A stretch of DNA of 64,000 nt, from NCBI RefSeq assembly GCF_039537405.1, contig NZ_BAABAL010000018.1, forward strand, positions 186,001 to 250,000, read 5' to 3'. Shown piece after piece: positions 1 to 6,997 of this stretch; the stretch's first letter is position 1, and every line of letters starts with the position of its first letter. The notes below the pieces were generated by a model that saw nothing but the letters and a program-made list of their open reading frames with translations, was not told the origin of the DNA and made no database searches. Position numbers and translations under genes: made by a program. The DNA comes from Allokutzneria multivorans (GTDB lineage Bacteria; Actinomycetota; Actinomycetes; Mycobacteriales; Pseudonocardiaceae).

Positions 1-2
1 GC

Positions 3-812
3 CGCGTGGCGGGTGTGGTGCTGGACCACGCGCACTCCGCGCTGCACGACGCGCACGCGGCCGCTGGGCTGCTCTCGGTGTACCTGACGCGGTGCGGGCG
101 GCCGGAGCCGTGGTCTTCGCTGCTCAGCTCCGCCGCGAGCCTGTCGTGGCCGCACTTCGACGAGCCGGGACGGCGGCCCGTGCGCCGCGCGGTCGCCGGT
201 GCTGAGACCGAGCACTTCCTGGCGCGCCTGGTGGACACGCTTCCCCGCGTGCACGAGCCCGCCGGGGCCGAGCCGTACCTGGCCGTGCTCGACAAGGCGA
301 TGCTGGACCGCTACGTGTCGTTGAGCGAGCAGGACGAGCTGATCGAGGTCGCCGCGACGCTCGGCCTGGACCGCGAGACCGTGGAGCGACTGCACCTGGG
401 CTACCTCGAAGCCCTCGCGGCGGCCGCGCGGCGCTCCGGCTGGGTCGGGGAGTCCGAGCGCGCCGAGCTGCGCGACGTCGCGGGGATGCTCGGCCTGCCC
501 GACGATGCCGTGACACAGGCGTTGAGCTCCGGAAAGGCCCAGGCGCGCAGGGGTTTCCGGCTCCAACCGGGTGACAGGGTGGTGTTCACCGGCGACACGA
601 TGCTGCCGCGCGAGGAGTGGGAGCGGCGTGCCGTGCGTGCCGGCCTGGTGGTGCGGCCTGACCACGTCAGCGGCAAGACGCGCCTGGTCGTCGCGGCCGA
701 CGCGGACACGCTCTCCGGCAAGGCCAGGCAGGCGCGCGAGCGCGGGGTCCCGGTGATCACCGAGGCCGCGTTCCACCGCCTGCTCGCGGCCCTCGACCGG
801 GATCAGCGGTGA
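3..812 (+). CDS. DEDDh exonuclease with TerB-like and BRCT regions (5'-truncated)
   Basis: The 5' end lies outside the window. The first visible residues carry the last motif of DnaQ-type 3'-5' exonucleases (His-x4-Asp in HSALHDA), so the catalytic domain is mostly upstream and the GTG at position 6 is not the true start. A helical region resembling TerB follows at about residues 100-175, then a BRCT-like domain (about 190-265) with VVFTGDT and a conserved Trp. This architecture is known in actinobacterial exonucleases thought to act in DNA repair; the role here is inference. It ends with a 4-base GTGA overlap with the next gene, so the two are probably co-translated. Confidence 0.8.
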   Translation, partial: RVAGVVLDHAHSALHDAHAAAGLLSVYLTRCGRPEPWSSLLSSAASLSWPHFDEPGRRPVRRAVAGAETEHFLARLVDTLPRVHEPAGAEPYLAVLDKAMLDRYVSLSEQDELIEVAATLGLDRETVERLHLGYLEALAAAARRSGWVGESERAELRDVAGMLGLPDDAVTQALSSGKAQARRGFRLQPGDRVVFTGDTMLPREEWERRAVRAGLVVRPDHVSGKTRLVVAADADTLSGKARQARERGVPVITEAAFHRLLAALDRDQR

Positions 813-1321
813 TCGGCTACGTCGCGATCGGACAGGGCCCCGGGCACGACGGCGCCGACAGCGTCGCGGTCTGGCACGTCGGCCTGGACGGCACGCACAC
901 CGGAGCGTGGCTGCTGTCCCCCAGCTCCGCCGCGCACCTTCCCGCGCTGTGCTCCGACCGCTCGCTCGCGTCGTGGGACCCCGCGCGCACCGTTCAGCTC
1001 CTGCGCGACCGCACCGGCTTCACGCCGTCGCACTGCACGTCGATTCCCCTGCTGTTGAACGATGTCCTGGCCGCTCGACGCTCCCAAGTGGACAGTCCGA
1101 AGTGGACTCGCGTGATCCCTGATCCGCTACCGGACACCGCGATGGCGTTCCGCCGGGCCGTCGGGCTCGTGCGCCCGGAGGACGCCTGCCCGTCCGCGAC
1201 CCGAGCCCTGACCACGGCCCGCATGCTCACCTGGACCATCGCCGCCCACCACGAGACCACCACCCCGCACCTCCGCCTCGCCCACGCCCTCAACGCACGT
1301 CGAGGCGAGGGGGACGGCTAG
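809..1321 (+). CDS. Hypothetical protein, coupled to the exonuclease gene
   Basis: A 170-residue protein whose GTG start overlaps the preceding stop codon (GTGA), which implies translational coupling with the exonuclease-BRCT gene. The N-terminal 60 residues alternate short strands and turns (GYVAIG, VAVWHVGLDG), and the C-terminal 60 residues are helical. No domain was recognised and no signal peptide or membrane segment is visible. Its TAG stop sits in the left CTAG of a MITE-like insertion. Coupling suggests an accessory role to the exonuclease, but this is only context. Confidence 0.7.
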   Translation: MIGYVAIGQGPGHDGADSVAVWHVGLDGTHTGAWLLSPSSAAHLPALCSDRSLASWDPARTVQLLRDRTGFTPSHCTSIPLLLNDVLAARRSQVDSPKWTRVIPDPLPDTAMAFRRAVGLVRPEDACPSATRALTTARMLTWTIAAHHETTTPHLRLAHALNARRGEGDG

Positions 1322-1530
1322 GCCCTGTCCTGTGAGTCACCGGGTCTGCCGGTCTTCAAGACCACCCAGCCCCCACCCCAGCCGTCTTCAACGACGGCAA
1401 ACCCGGCAACACCGCAGGGTTTACGGCGGTTAGCGATGATCAACAGAGGGGTTTGGTGGTCTTGAAGACACCCCAACCCCCAGCGACACCGTGACCGGAA
1501 CACACAGCGCAACCACTTACAGGACAAGCC
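1322..1530. mobile_element. MITE-like element flanked by CTAG duplications, carrying nested repeat copy A
   Basis: The 209 bases between two convergent genes are bounded on both sides by CTAG (1318-1321 and 1531-1534). Just inside are imperfect terminal inverted repeats: GCCCTGTCCTGTGAGT on the left and, read inward from the right, GGCTTGTCCTGTAAGT (13 of 16 identical). No ORF of note lies within. A 4-base CTAG/YTAR target is typical of IS5-group insertions, so this looks like a non-autonomous derivative. It contains a second palindromic element (1351-1469) found at four other places in the window. Confidence 0.6.
1351..1469 (+). repeat. GTCTTCAAGAC intergenic repeat, copy A
   Basis: Starts with GGTCTTCAAGACC and ends with GGTCTTGAAGAC, which are reverse complements. 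The interior has a second GTCTTCAACG motif and the block GCGGTTAGCGATGATCAAC. It shares ends and interior with copies at 10097-10215, 15673-15788, 40517-40627 and 49277-49395. Orientation is the same as the copies at 40.5 and 49.3 kb. Confidence 0.75.
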
Positions 1531-2922
1531 CTAGGTGTAGGTGGTGTGGGTGGTGGTGGACTGCTTGCCCAGGCGGCGGTTCAGGTAGAGGAGCTCCAAC
1601 GCGAACTCGACGGCTCCGGCGATGCGGCCCACGGGGTCGTTGGGTTCTACGCCCAAGCGCTTGGCGACGTCTACGAGCACGGGCAGCTCGGGCAGTGCCT
1701 TGAGCACGTCGGTGGCGGGTACGCGCTCCCCGGTGGTGACGGGTTGTCCGCCAGAGACCGCCGCGGCGAGAGGGGCCAGGTCCACGCCCGCGAGCAGCGC
1801 CCGGCCGGTGTCGGCGACGGCGCGGCGCAGCAGGTGGGTCAGCAGCTCGACGCTCTCCGGGCCCTCCACGCCTGCCTCGAACTCCAGCTTCCCGCGCAGC
1901 ACGGGGACCACGGCCTCCAGGTCGACCGGGCGCGCGACGGCGGGCCACTCCTCGGTCAGCGCGGCGCGCCGGAGTGCCGCCGCCGCGACGGTTTCGGCCG
2001 CCGCGATGGCGAAGCGCGCGGAGACGCCGGAGCGCTGGTCGACGCCGTTGGACTCGCGCAGGTGCCGCACGAAGCGCGCGCCGACCTCCAGCAGGTGGTC
2101 GGCGACCTCGGCGCAGAGATCGGCCTCCTGGCGCACCATGGCGACCTCGTCGGAGATCTCCAGCGGGTAGTGGGTGCGGATCTCCGCGCCGAAGCGGTCC
2201 TTCAACGGGGTGATGATCCGCCCCCGGTTCGTGTAGTCCTCGGGGTTGGCCGTGGCGACCAGCAGCACGTCCAGCGGCAGCCGCAGCGTGTAGCCGCGCA
2301 CCTGGATGTCGCGCTCCTCCATGACGTTGAGCAGCGCCACCTGGATGCGCTCGGCGAGGTCGGGCAGCTCGTTGAGCGCGATGATGCCGCGGTGGGCGCG
2401 CGGGACGAGCCCGAAGTGGATGGTCTCGGGATCGCCGAGGCTGCGGCCCTGCGCGACCTTCACCGGGTCCACGTCGCCGACCAGGTCACCGACGCTGGTG
2501 TCGGGCGTGGCGAGCTTCTCCGCGTAGCGCTGGTCGCGGTGCAGCCAGGCGATCGGCAGCTGGTCGCCCAGCTCGGCCGCCCGCCGCCGCGACGCGGGGG
2601 TGATCGGGTCGAACGGGTCCTCCGGCAGCTCGGCGCCGTCGATCACCGGCGTCCACTCGTCCAGCAGCGCGACCAGCGAGCGCAGCAGGCGCGTCTTGCC
2701 CTGCCCGCGCTCGCCGAGCAGCACCACGTCGTGCCCGGCCAGCAGCGCGCGTTCGAGCTGCGGGAGCACGGAGTGGTCGAACCCGACGATGCCCGACCAC
2801 ACGCGTTCTCCGCCGCGCAGCGCGGCGATGAGGTTGTGCCGGATCTCGGTCTTGACGTCGCGGGACTGGTAACCGGAGCTCTTCAGCTCGCCCAGGGTGC
2901 GCGCGGAGGGCTGACTCGTCAC
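1531..2922 (-). CDS. MoxR/magnesium-chelatase-like AAA ATPase
   Basis: A 463-residue AAA+ ATPase with Walker A GERGQGKT at about residues 71-78, a Walker B-like IIALNEL segment, and the ATANPEDYTNRGR sensor region typical of the ChlI/MoxR clade. Mycobacteria have a similar protein next to a von Willebrand factor A partner; no such partner is visible here, and a downstream one may have been displaced or be elsewhere. The GTG start is supported by TAGCGT 7 bases upstream, giving a leaderless transcript. The TAG stop lies within the CTAG duplication of the neighbouring insertion. A chaperone-like ATPase acting on a metal- or cofactor-dependent target is plausible; the substrate is unknown. Confidence 0.8.
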   Translation of the reverse strand: MTSQPSARTLGELKSSGYQSRDVKTEIRHNLIAALRGGERVWSGIVGFDHSVLPQLERALLAGHDVVLLGERGQGKTRLLRSLVALLDEWTPVIDGAELPEDPFDPITPASRRRAAELGDQLPIAWLHRDQRYAEKLATPDTSVGDLVGDVDPVKVAQGRSLGDPETIHFGLVPRAHRGIIALNELPDLAERIQVALLNVMEERDIQVRGYTLRLPLDVLLVATANPEDYTNRGRIITPLKDRFGAEIRTHYPLEISDEVAMVRQEADLCAEVADHLLEVGARFVRHLRESNGVDQRSGVSARFAIAAAETVAAAALRRAALTEEWPAVARPVDLEAVVPVLRGKLEFEAGVEGPESVELLTHLLRRAVADTGRALLAGVDLAPLAAAVSGGQPVTTGERVPATDVLKALPELPVLVDVAKRLGVEPNDPVGRIAGAVEFALELLYLNRRLGKQSTTTHTTYT

Positions 2923-2929
2923 CCCCGCG

Positions 2930-2935
2930 ACGCTA
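2930..2935 (-). promoter_or_regulatory. -10 box of a leaderless promoter (AAA ATPase)
   Basis: TAGCGT on the minus strand is followed after 7 bases by the GTG start at 2922, so transcription should begin at or next to the start codon. Confidence 0.5.
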
Positions 2936-2951
2936 CCCCTGCCGGACCGGG

Positions 2952-3233
2952 TCAGGAGCGGACGAGGCGGGCGATGGCGTCGCTCGCCTCGCGGATCTTG
3001 GCGTCCGCGCCCTCGCCGCCCTCGGCGATGGCCTGGCTGACGCAGTGCTTGAGGTGCTCGTCGAGAAGACCGAGGGAGACGGCTTGGAGCGCCTTCGTCG
3101 CCGCGGAGATCTGCGTGAGGACGTCGATGCAGTACTCGTCGTTGTCGACCATCCGCTGAAGACCGCGGATCTGGCCCTCGATCCGGCGCAGCCGTTTGAG
3201 GTAGCCGTCCTTGCCCTCGGTGTATCCCCGCAT
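2952..3233 (-). CDS. CsoR-family metal-sensing repressor
   Basis: A 93-residue DUF156 protein. It has Cys35, His60 and Cys64, the spacing of the copper ligands in CsoR (Cys-x24-His-x3-Cys), preceded by the basic helix YLKRLRRIEGQIRG that binds DNA. It would bind Cu(I) or a related thiophilic metal or persulfide and release its operator. Persulfide-sensing CstR proteins lack the His, so a copper sensor is favoured. No copper ATPase or chaperone gene is adjacent, so the target is not evident. TAACCT lies 6 bases before the ATG, suggesting leaderless transcription. Confidence 0.88.
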   Translation of the reverse strand: MRGYTEGKDGYLKRLRRIEGQIRGLQRMVDNDEYCIDVLTQISAATKALQAVSLGLLDEHLKHCVSQAIAEGGEGADAKIREASDAIARLVRS

Positions 3234-3237
3234 CGGT

Positions 3238-3399
3238 CTAGGTTAGCGAGTCGAAGGCCCGGATGATGTGCGGCTCGGAGTTGAACGGCAGCCCGTGCGG
3301 CCGGTCCCACGCGGTCGTCAGGGGCGAGGTACGGGTCCCCTCCCCGAACCCGAGGTGTCCGGCGCCGTCTTCGTTCTCGTCGAGATCATGGCTCAACAA
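3238..3399 (-). other. Possible small gene or gene remnant upstream of csoR
   Basis: A minus-strand reading frame of about 53 codons ends with TAG at 3240-3238, four bases before the csoR ATG. It has very GC-rich third positions and a protein-like composition (HLGFGEGTRTSP, WDRPHGLPFNSEPH). A TTG at 3399 could start it. No ribosome site or family was recognised. It may be the C-terminal remnant of a lost gene or a real small protein; coding status is uncertain. Confidence 0.3.
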
Positions 3400-3445
3400 T
3401 CGCGAAAACGGCCACCGTCCGCAGTGGGGTGAGCCCTCGCTCGGG

Positions 3446-4513
3446 TCAGGGGGTCAGCACCGGGTAGTCGGTGTAGCCCCGGGTGTCGCCGCCGTAGAAG
3501 GAGGCGGGGTCGGGGGTGTTGTACGGCCCGGCGGTGGCCAGGCGGACCGGCAGGTCGGGGTTGGCGAGGAACTGCGCTCCGAAGGCGAGGACGTCGGCGA
3601 CACCGGCTTCGACCAGGTGCAGTTCGGAGTGGTCGGTCGGGCGGCCCTCGGTGAACGGGTTGAGGATCAGCACGCCGCTGAAGCGCTCGCGGATGGCCAG
3701 GGTGAGGTCGCGGTCGGTGCCCTCGGCGATGTGCAGGTAGGACAGCCCGAGCGGCTCGATCTCCTGGACCAGCGCGGTGTAGACCTCGCGGTGGGAGTCC
3801 TCGGCGATGTCGTTGTAGGTGCCGGCCGGGGAGATGCGCAGCGCGGTGCGGTCGGCCCCGATCGCGGCGGCGACGGCCGTAGCGACCTCCACGGCGAAGC
3901 GGATGCGCCCGCGCACGGTCCCGCCCCAGTCGTCGGTGCGCACGTTGGCGTTGCTGGAGAGGAACTGCTGGATCAGGTAGCCGTTGGCGCCGTGGAGTTC
4001 CACACCGTCGAAGCCCGCCTCGATCGCGTTGCGCGCGGCGGCGGCGAAGTCGGCGATCGTCTGGTGGATCTCCTGCTCGGTCAGCTCCTTCGGCGTCACG
4101 AAGTCGTGCATGCCGGTGCCGGTGAAGACCTGGCCCTGCGCGGCGATGGCGGACGGGCCGGTCGGGACGAGCTCGCCGGGCAGCAGGCTGGGGTGGCCGA
4201 TGCGGCCGGTGTGCATGATCTGCGCGTAGATCCGCCCGCCCGCGGCGTGCACGGCGTCGGTGACCTTGCGCCAGCCCGCGACCTGCTCGGCGCTGTGCAG
4301 ACCCGGGGTGTCGGGGTAGCCCTGGCCGATGACGGACGGCTGGATGCCCTCGGTGATGATCAGCCCGGCGGCGGCGCGTTGCGCGTAGTAGGCCGCCATC
4401 GTCTCGGTGGGCACGCCGCCCTCGCCCGCGCGGCTCCTGGTCATCGGCGCCATGGCGATGCGGTTGGCCAGCTTGGTGCCCGCCAGGTCGATCGAATCGA
4501 ATGCCGTGGTCAT
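3446..4513 (-). CDS. Old yellow enzyme family NADH:flavin oxidoreductase / alkene reductase
   Basis: A 355-residue FMN-binding TIM barrel of the OYE/NemA class. It starts with the LAGTKLANRIAMAPMTRSRA segment, has the ELHGANGYLIQQFLS motif of the flavin/substrate pocket, and ends with the FGAQFLANPDLP strand. It should reduce activated C=C bonds of enones or nitro compounds with NAD(P)H in the cytoplasm. It is divergent from a MarR regulator, and two related palindromes lie in the 121-base gap, so it is probably induced by electrophiles through that regulator. Confidence 0.92.
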   Translation of the reverse strand: MTTAFDSIDLAGTKLANRIAMAPMTRSRAGEGGVPTETMAAYYAQRAAAGLIITEGIQPSVIGQGYPDTPGLHSAEQVAGWRKVTDAVHAAGGRIYAQIMHTGRIGHPSLLPGELVPTGPSAIAAQGQVFTGTGMHDFVTPKELTEQEIHQTIADFAAAARNAIEAGFDGVELHGANGYLIQQFLSSNANVRTDDWGGTVRGRIRFAVEVATAVAAAIGADRTALRISPAGTYNDIAEDSHREVYTALVQEIEPLGLSYLHIAEGTDRDLTLAIRERFSGVLILNPFTEGRPTDHSELHLVEAGVADVLAFGAQFLANPDLPVRLATAGPYNTPDPASFYGGDTRGYTDYPVLTP

Positions 4514-4538
4514 CTCGTCTCCCCGAGTTCGCAGTTAC

Positions 4539-4550
4539 TTGTTCGACCAA
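4539..4550. promoter_or_regulatory. Imperfect palindrome, candidate MarR operator 1
   Basis: TTGTTCGACCAA is an imperfect dyad (TTGNTCGANCAA) just upstream of the oxidoreductase gene. It shares its GTTCGACC/GGTCGACC core with the perfect palindrome at 4609-4620. Confidence 0.5.
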
Positions 4551-4608
4551 CTAACTCCCGGGAGCGGACATTCCGACTGCGGCAGTGACCTGGGGCACAC
4601 GTAATATT

Positions 4609-4620
4609 GTGGTCGACCAC
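4609..4620. promoter_or_regulatory. Perfect palindrome, candidate MarR operator 2
   Basis: GTGGTCGACCAC is a perfect 12-base palindrome 14 bases before the marR start and next to an AT-rich GTAATATT stretch. Placement fits autorepression. Confidence 0.55.
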
Positions 4621-4634
4621 GAAATGAGGCTCCG

Positions 4635-5078
4635 GTGACCAGTCCCGTCAACACCCAGGTGATCCGCGTGGCGCGGCTGCACCGCACGGTGGCCGCCCAG
4701 CTGCTGCGCGAGATGGGCCTGCACCCCGGCCAGGAACTGCTGATGATGCAGGTGTGGGACCACGGACCGCAGCGGCAGAGCGCACTGTCGGAGGCGCTGG
4801 ACGTGGACGCTTCGACGCTGACCAGGACGGTGCAGCGCTTGGAGCACGCGGGTTTCGTGCGCCGCAACCGGTGCAGCACGGACGGCCGGGCTTGGGAAGT
4901 GGAGTCCACCAAGGCCGGGCTGGCGCTGCGCGAGCGCGTGCTCGCCGCGTGGGACGAGCTGGAGAAGATCACCCTCAACGGGCTGAGCGAGGCGGAGGTC
5001 GCCGCGCTGTCCTCGGCGTTGGCGCGGGTGGAGGGCAACCTGTGCGAGTTCGCGCGCGGCTCGGTCGAGACTTGTTGA
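4635..5078 (+). CDS. MarR family transcriptional regulator
   Basis: A 147-residue winged-helix protein. Helices flank an HTH (QSALSEALDVDASTLTRTVQRLEHAGFVRR) followed by the basic wing (NRCSTDGRAWEV). Divergence from the oxidoreductase gene and the palindromes between them suggest it represses both. A Cys in the wing and one near the C-terminus could sense thiol-reactive compounds, as in OhrR-like proteins, but this is not shown. It starts with GTG, with GAGG upstream. Confidence 0.88.
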   Translation: MTSPVNTQVIRVARLHRTVAAQLLREMGLHPGQELLMMQVWDHGPQRQSALSEALDVDASTLTRTVQRLEHAGFVRRNRCSTDGRAWEVESTKAGLALRERVLAAWDELEKITLNGLSEAEVAALSSALARVEGNLCEFARGSVETC

Positions 5079-5104
5079 CTGAGCGATACAGAATCACCTA
5101 GCCT
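5075..5104 (+). promoter_or_regulatory. Promoter of the tetR gene (leaderless)
   Basis: TTGACT at 5075-5080 and TAGCCT at 5099-5104 are separated by 18 bases. The GTG start follows the -10 box by 6 bases. Confidence 0.55.
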
Positions 5105-5110
5105 TCGACC

Positions 5111-5689
5111 GTGGGCAGGCCCAGGGAGTTCGACGACACCGCCGCGGTGCACGCCGCCATGGAGGTGTTCTGGCGCAAGGGCTACGAGGCGACCACGACG
5201 CAGGACCTCTGCGAGAGCACGGGCTTGGGGCGCGGCAGCCTGTACAACGCCTTCGGCAGCAAGCGCCAGCTCTACGAGGCCGCGCTGCGCCGCTACTCGG
5301 TGATCGGGCCGCAGGGGCAGCTGGAGATCCTGGAGCGGCCGGGCTCGGTGAAGGACCGGTTGCGCGCGCTGATGGTGTGGTGCGTGGACGTGGACATGGC
5401 CGACCCGGAGCGCCGGGGCTGCCTGGCGATCAACGCGGCGATGGACGCCAGCGGCCGCACCTCGGAGATCGCGGAGCTGGCGCACAAGCAGTTCGTGCGC
5501 CTGGAACAGACGATCTGCCACATGATGGCCGTCGGCCAGAGCTCCGGGGAGCTGTCCTCGGAGCGCTCGCCCTTGCAGGCGGCGAGGTTCTTCCAGAGCG
5601 CCTACTACGGGCTGCGCGTGCTGGGCAAGGTCACCGACGACCGCGCCGCGCTGCTCGACGTCATCGAGGGCACCCTGTCCGCCCTGTAG
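5111..5689 (+). CDS. TetR/AcrR family regulator
   Basis: A 192-residue regulator. The N-terminal HTH (TTTQDLCESTGLGRGSLYNAFGSKRQLYEAAL, about residues 27-58) matches the TetR signature, and the C-terminal half is the helical ligand domain. The start is set by a leaderless promoter. An MFS exporter gene follows after 55 bases, so it most likely controls that pump. Between them, TGTACAGTACGT contains the dyad GTAC-A-GTAC as a candidate operator. Confidence 0.88.
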   Translation: MGRPREFDDTAAVHAAMEVFWRKGYEATTTQDLCESTGLGRGSLYNAFGSKRQLYEAALRRYSVIGPQGQLEILERPGSVKDRLRALMVWCVDVDMADPERRGCLAINAAMDASGRTSEIAELAHKQFVRLEQTICHMMAVGQSSGELSSERSPLQAARFFQSAYYGLRVLGKVTDDRAALLDVIEGTLSAL

Positions 5690-5744
5690 TGCTTTTCTTC
5701 TGCCCGACTTTTGTACAGTACGTTCCAGAACTGGGGTCTGTGTC

Positions 5745-6902
5745 ATGCCGTTGGCCGTGTACGTGTTGGGGCTCGGGATCTTCGCGATGACCACGAGCGA
5801 GTTCATGGTGTCGGGGTTGATGCCCTCGCTCGCCGGGGAGTTCGGGGTGTCGGTGGCCGCGATCGGCTACCTGATCTCGGCGTTCTCCGGGGCGATGGTC
5901 GTGGGCGGCCCGGTGCTCACCGTCGGGTTGTTGCGGGTGCCGCGCAAGCACTCGCTGCTCGCGCTGACCGGGGTGTTCTTGGTCGGCCAAGCGCTGGGCG
6001 CGGTCGCGACGGACTACGGCGTGATGCTGCTGTCACGGGTGATCACCGGTGTGGCGTCCTCGGCGTTCTTCGGGGTGGCGATCGCGGTCGCGGTGGACAT
6101 GGCCGGCCCGGAGCGCCGGGGACGGGCCTCAGCGGTGGTGCTGGGCGGGTTGATGATCGGCACGGTGCTCGGCCTGCCCGCGACGACGGTGGTCGACCAG
6201 TTCTACGGCTGGCGCGCGAGCTTCTGGGCTGTCGCGGTCGTGACGCTGCTGGCAGGGCTGGTGATCCTGCGCGTGGTGCCGTCGGGGTCGCGTCCGGAGG
6301 GCATGAGCCTGCGCACCGAGCTGGCGGCGCTGCGCAACGGCAGGTTGTGGGCGGCCTACGCGACCAGCGGGCTGCTGGTGGGGTCGGTGTTCGCGGCGTT
6401 CAGCTACTTCTCGCCGATCTTCATCGAGGTCAGCGGCTTCTCCCCCACCGTCGTTCCCGTGCTGCTGGCCGTCTACGGCGCCGCGACGGTCGTGGGCAAC
6501 ACCGTGATCGGGCGCTTCGCCGACCGCCACATGATGCCGATCCTGACGTTCGGGTTGGCCGCGCTGGTGGTGACGTTGTCGGGGTTCGCGTTGTTCGCGG
6601 GGAGCCAGCCTGTGACGGTCGTGGCGGTGGTGGTGCTCGGGTTGGTCGGGGTGTCGATGAACCCGGCGCTGGCGACTCGCGTGATGCGGGCGGCCGACAG
6701 CCGACCGCTGGTGAACACCGTGCACACGGCCGTGATCTGCCTCGGTGTCGGGCTCGGCTCGTGGGCGGGTGGGCTCGGCATCAGCGCCGGGCTGAGCCTG
6801 ACCTCGCCGCTGTGGGTGGGCGTGGTGTTCGCGGTGCTCGGCCTGGCCAGCCTGCTCGCCGCACGGAAATCGGTTGCCTCACAGGCGCCGCAGCTGGTGT
6901 AG
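5745..6902 (+). CDS. MFS drug exporter (DHA1/CmlR-AraJ type)
   Basis: A 385-residue transporter with about 12 hydrophobic helices. The first helix and loop (ETSEF-like TSEFMVSGLMPSLAGEF) are typical of the DHA1 group of proton-coupled drug exporters. It is preceded by its probable TetR repressor and followed by a ribosome-protection GTPase. Export plus target protection suggests a small antibiotic-resistance block. The substrate cannot be told from sequence. Confidence 0.88.
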   Translation: MPLAVYVLGLGIFAMTTSEFMVSGLMPSLAGEFGVSVAAIGYLISAFSGAMVVGGPVLTVGLLRVPRKHSLLALTGVFLVGQALGAVATDYGVMLLSRVITGVASSAFFGVAIAVAVDMAGPERRGRASAVVLGGLMIGTVLGLPATTVVDQFYGWRASFWAVAVVTLLAGLVILRVVPSGSRPEGMSLRTELAALRNGRLWAAYATSGLLVGSVFAAFSYFSPIFIEVSGFSPTVVPVLLAVYGAATVVGNTVIGRFADRHMMPILTFGLAALVVTLSGFALFAGSQPVTVVAVVVLGLVGVSMNPALATRVMRAADSRPLVNTVHTAVICLGVGLGSWAGGLGISAGLSLTSPLWVGVVFAVLGLASLLAARKSVASQAPQLV

Positions 6903-6997
6903 TCCGGCCTTCGTCCGCGAGCTCCGGAGGCGATCACGTTGCCAGTCCCCACGTCCTTCCTCAAGGGAATTGTTGGCCACCCGAAGGACAGGGATTC

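Noticed and set aside
1546..3159. Long plus-strand open frame of 537 codons
   Set aside because: It is the antisense shadow of the MoxR-like ATPase and csoR genes; the composition is low-complexity and no family pattern is present.
5711..6997. N-terminal extension of the TetM-like gene through the MFS gene
   Set aside because: The frame is open by GC bias only. The MFS protein is clearly encoded in another frame, and the GTPase domain starts at 6998.
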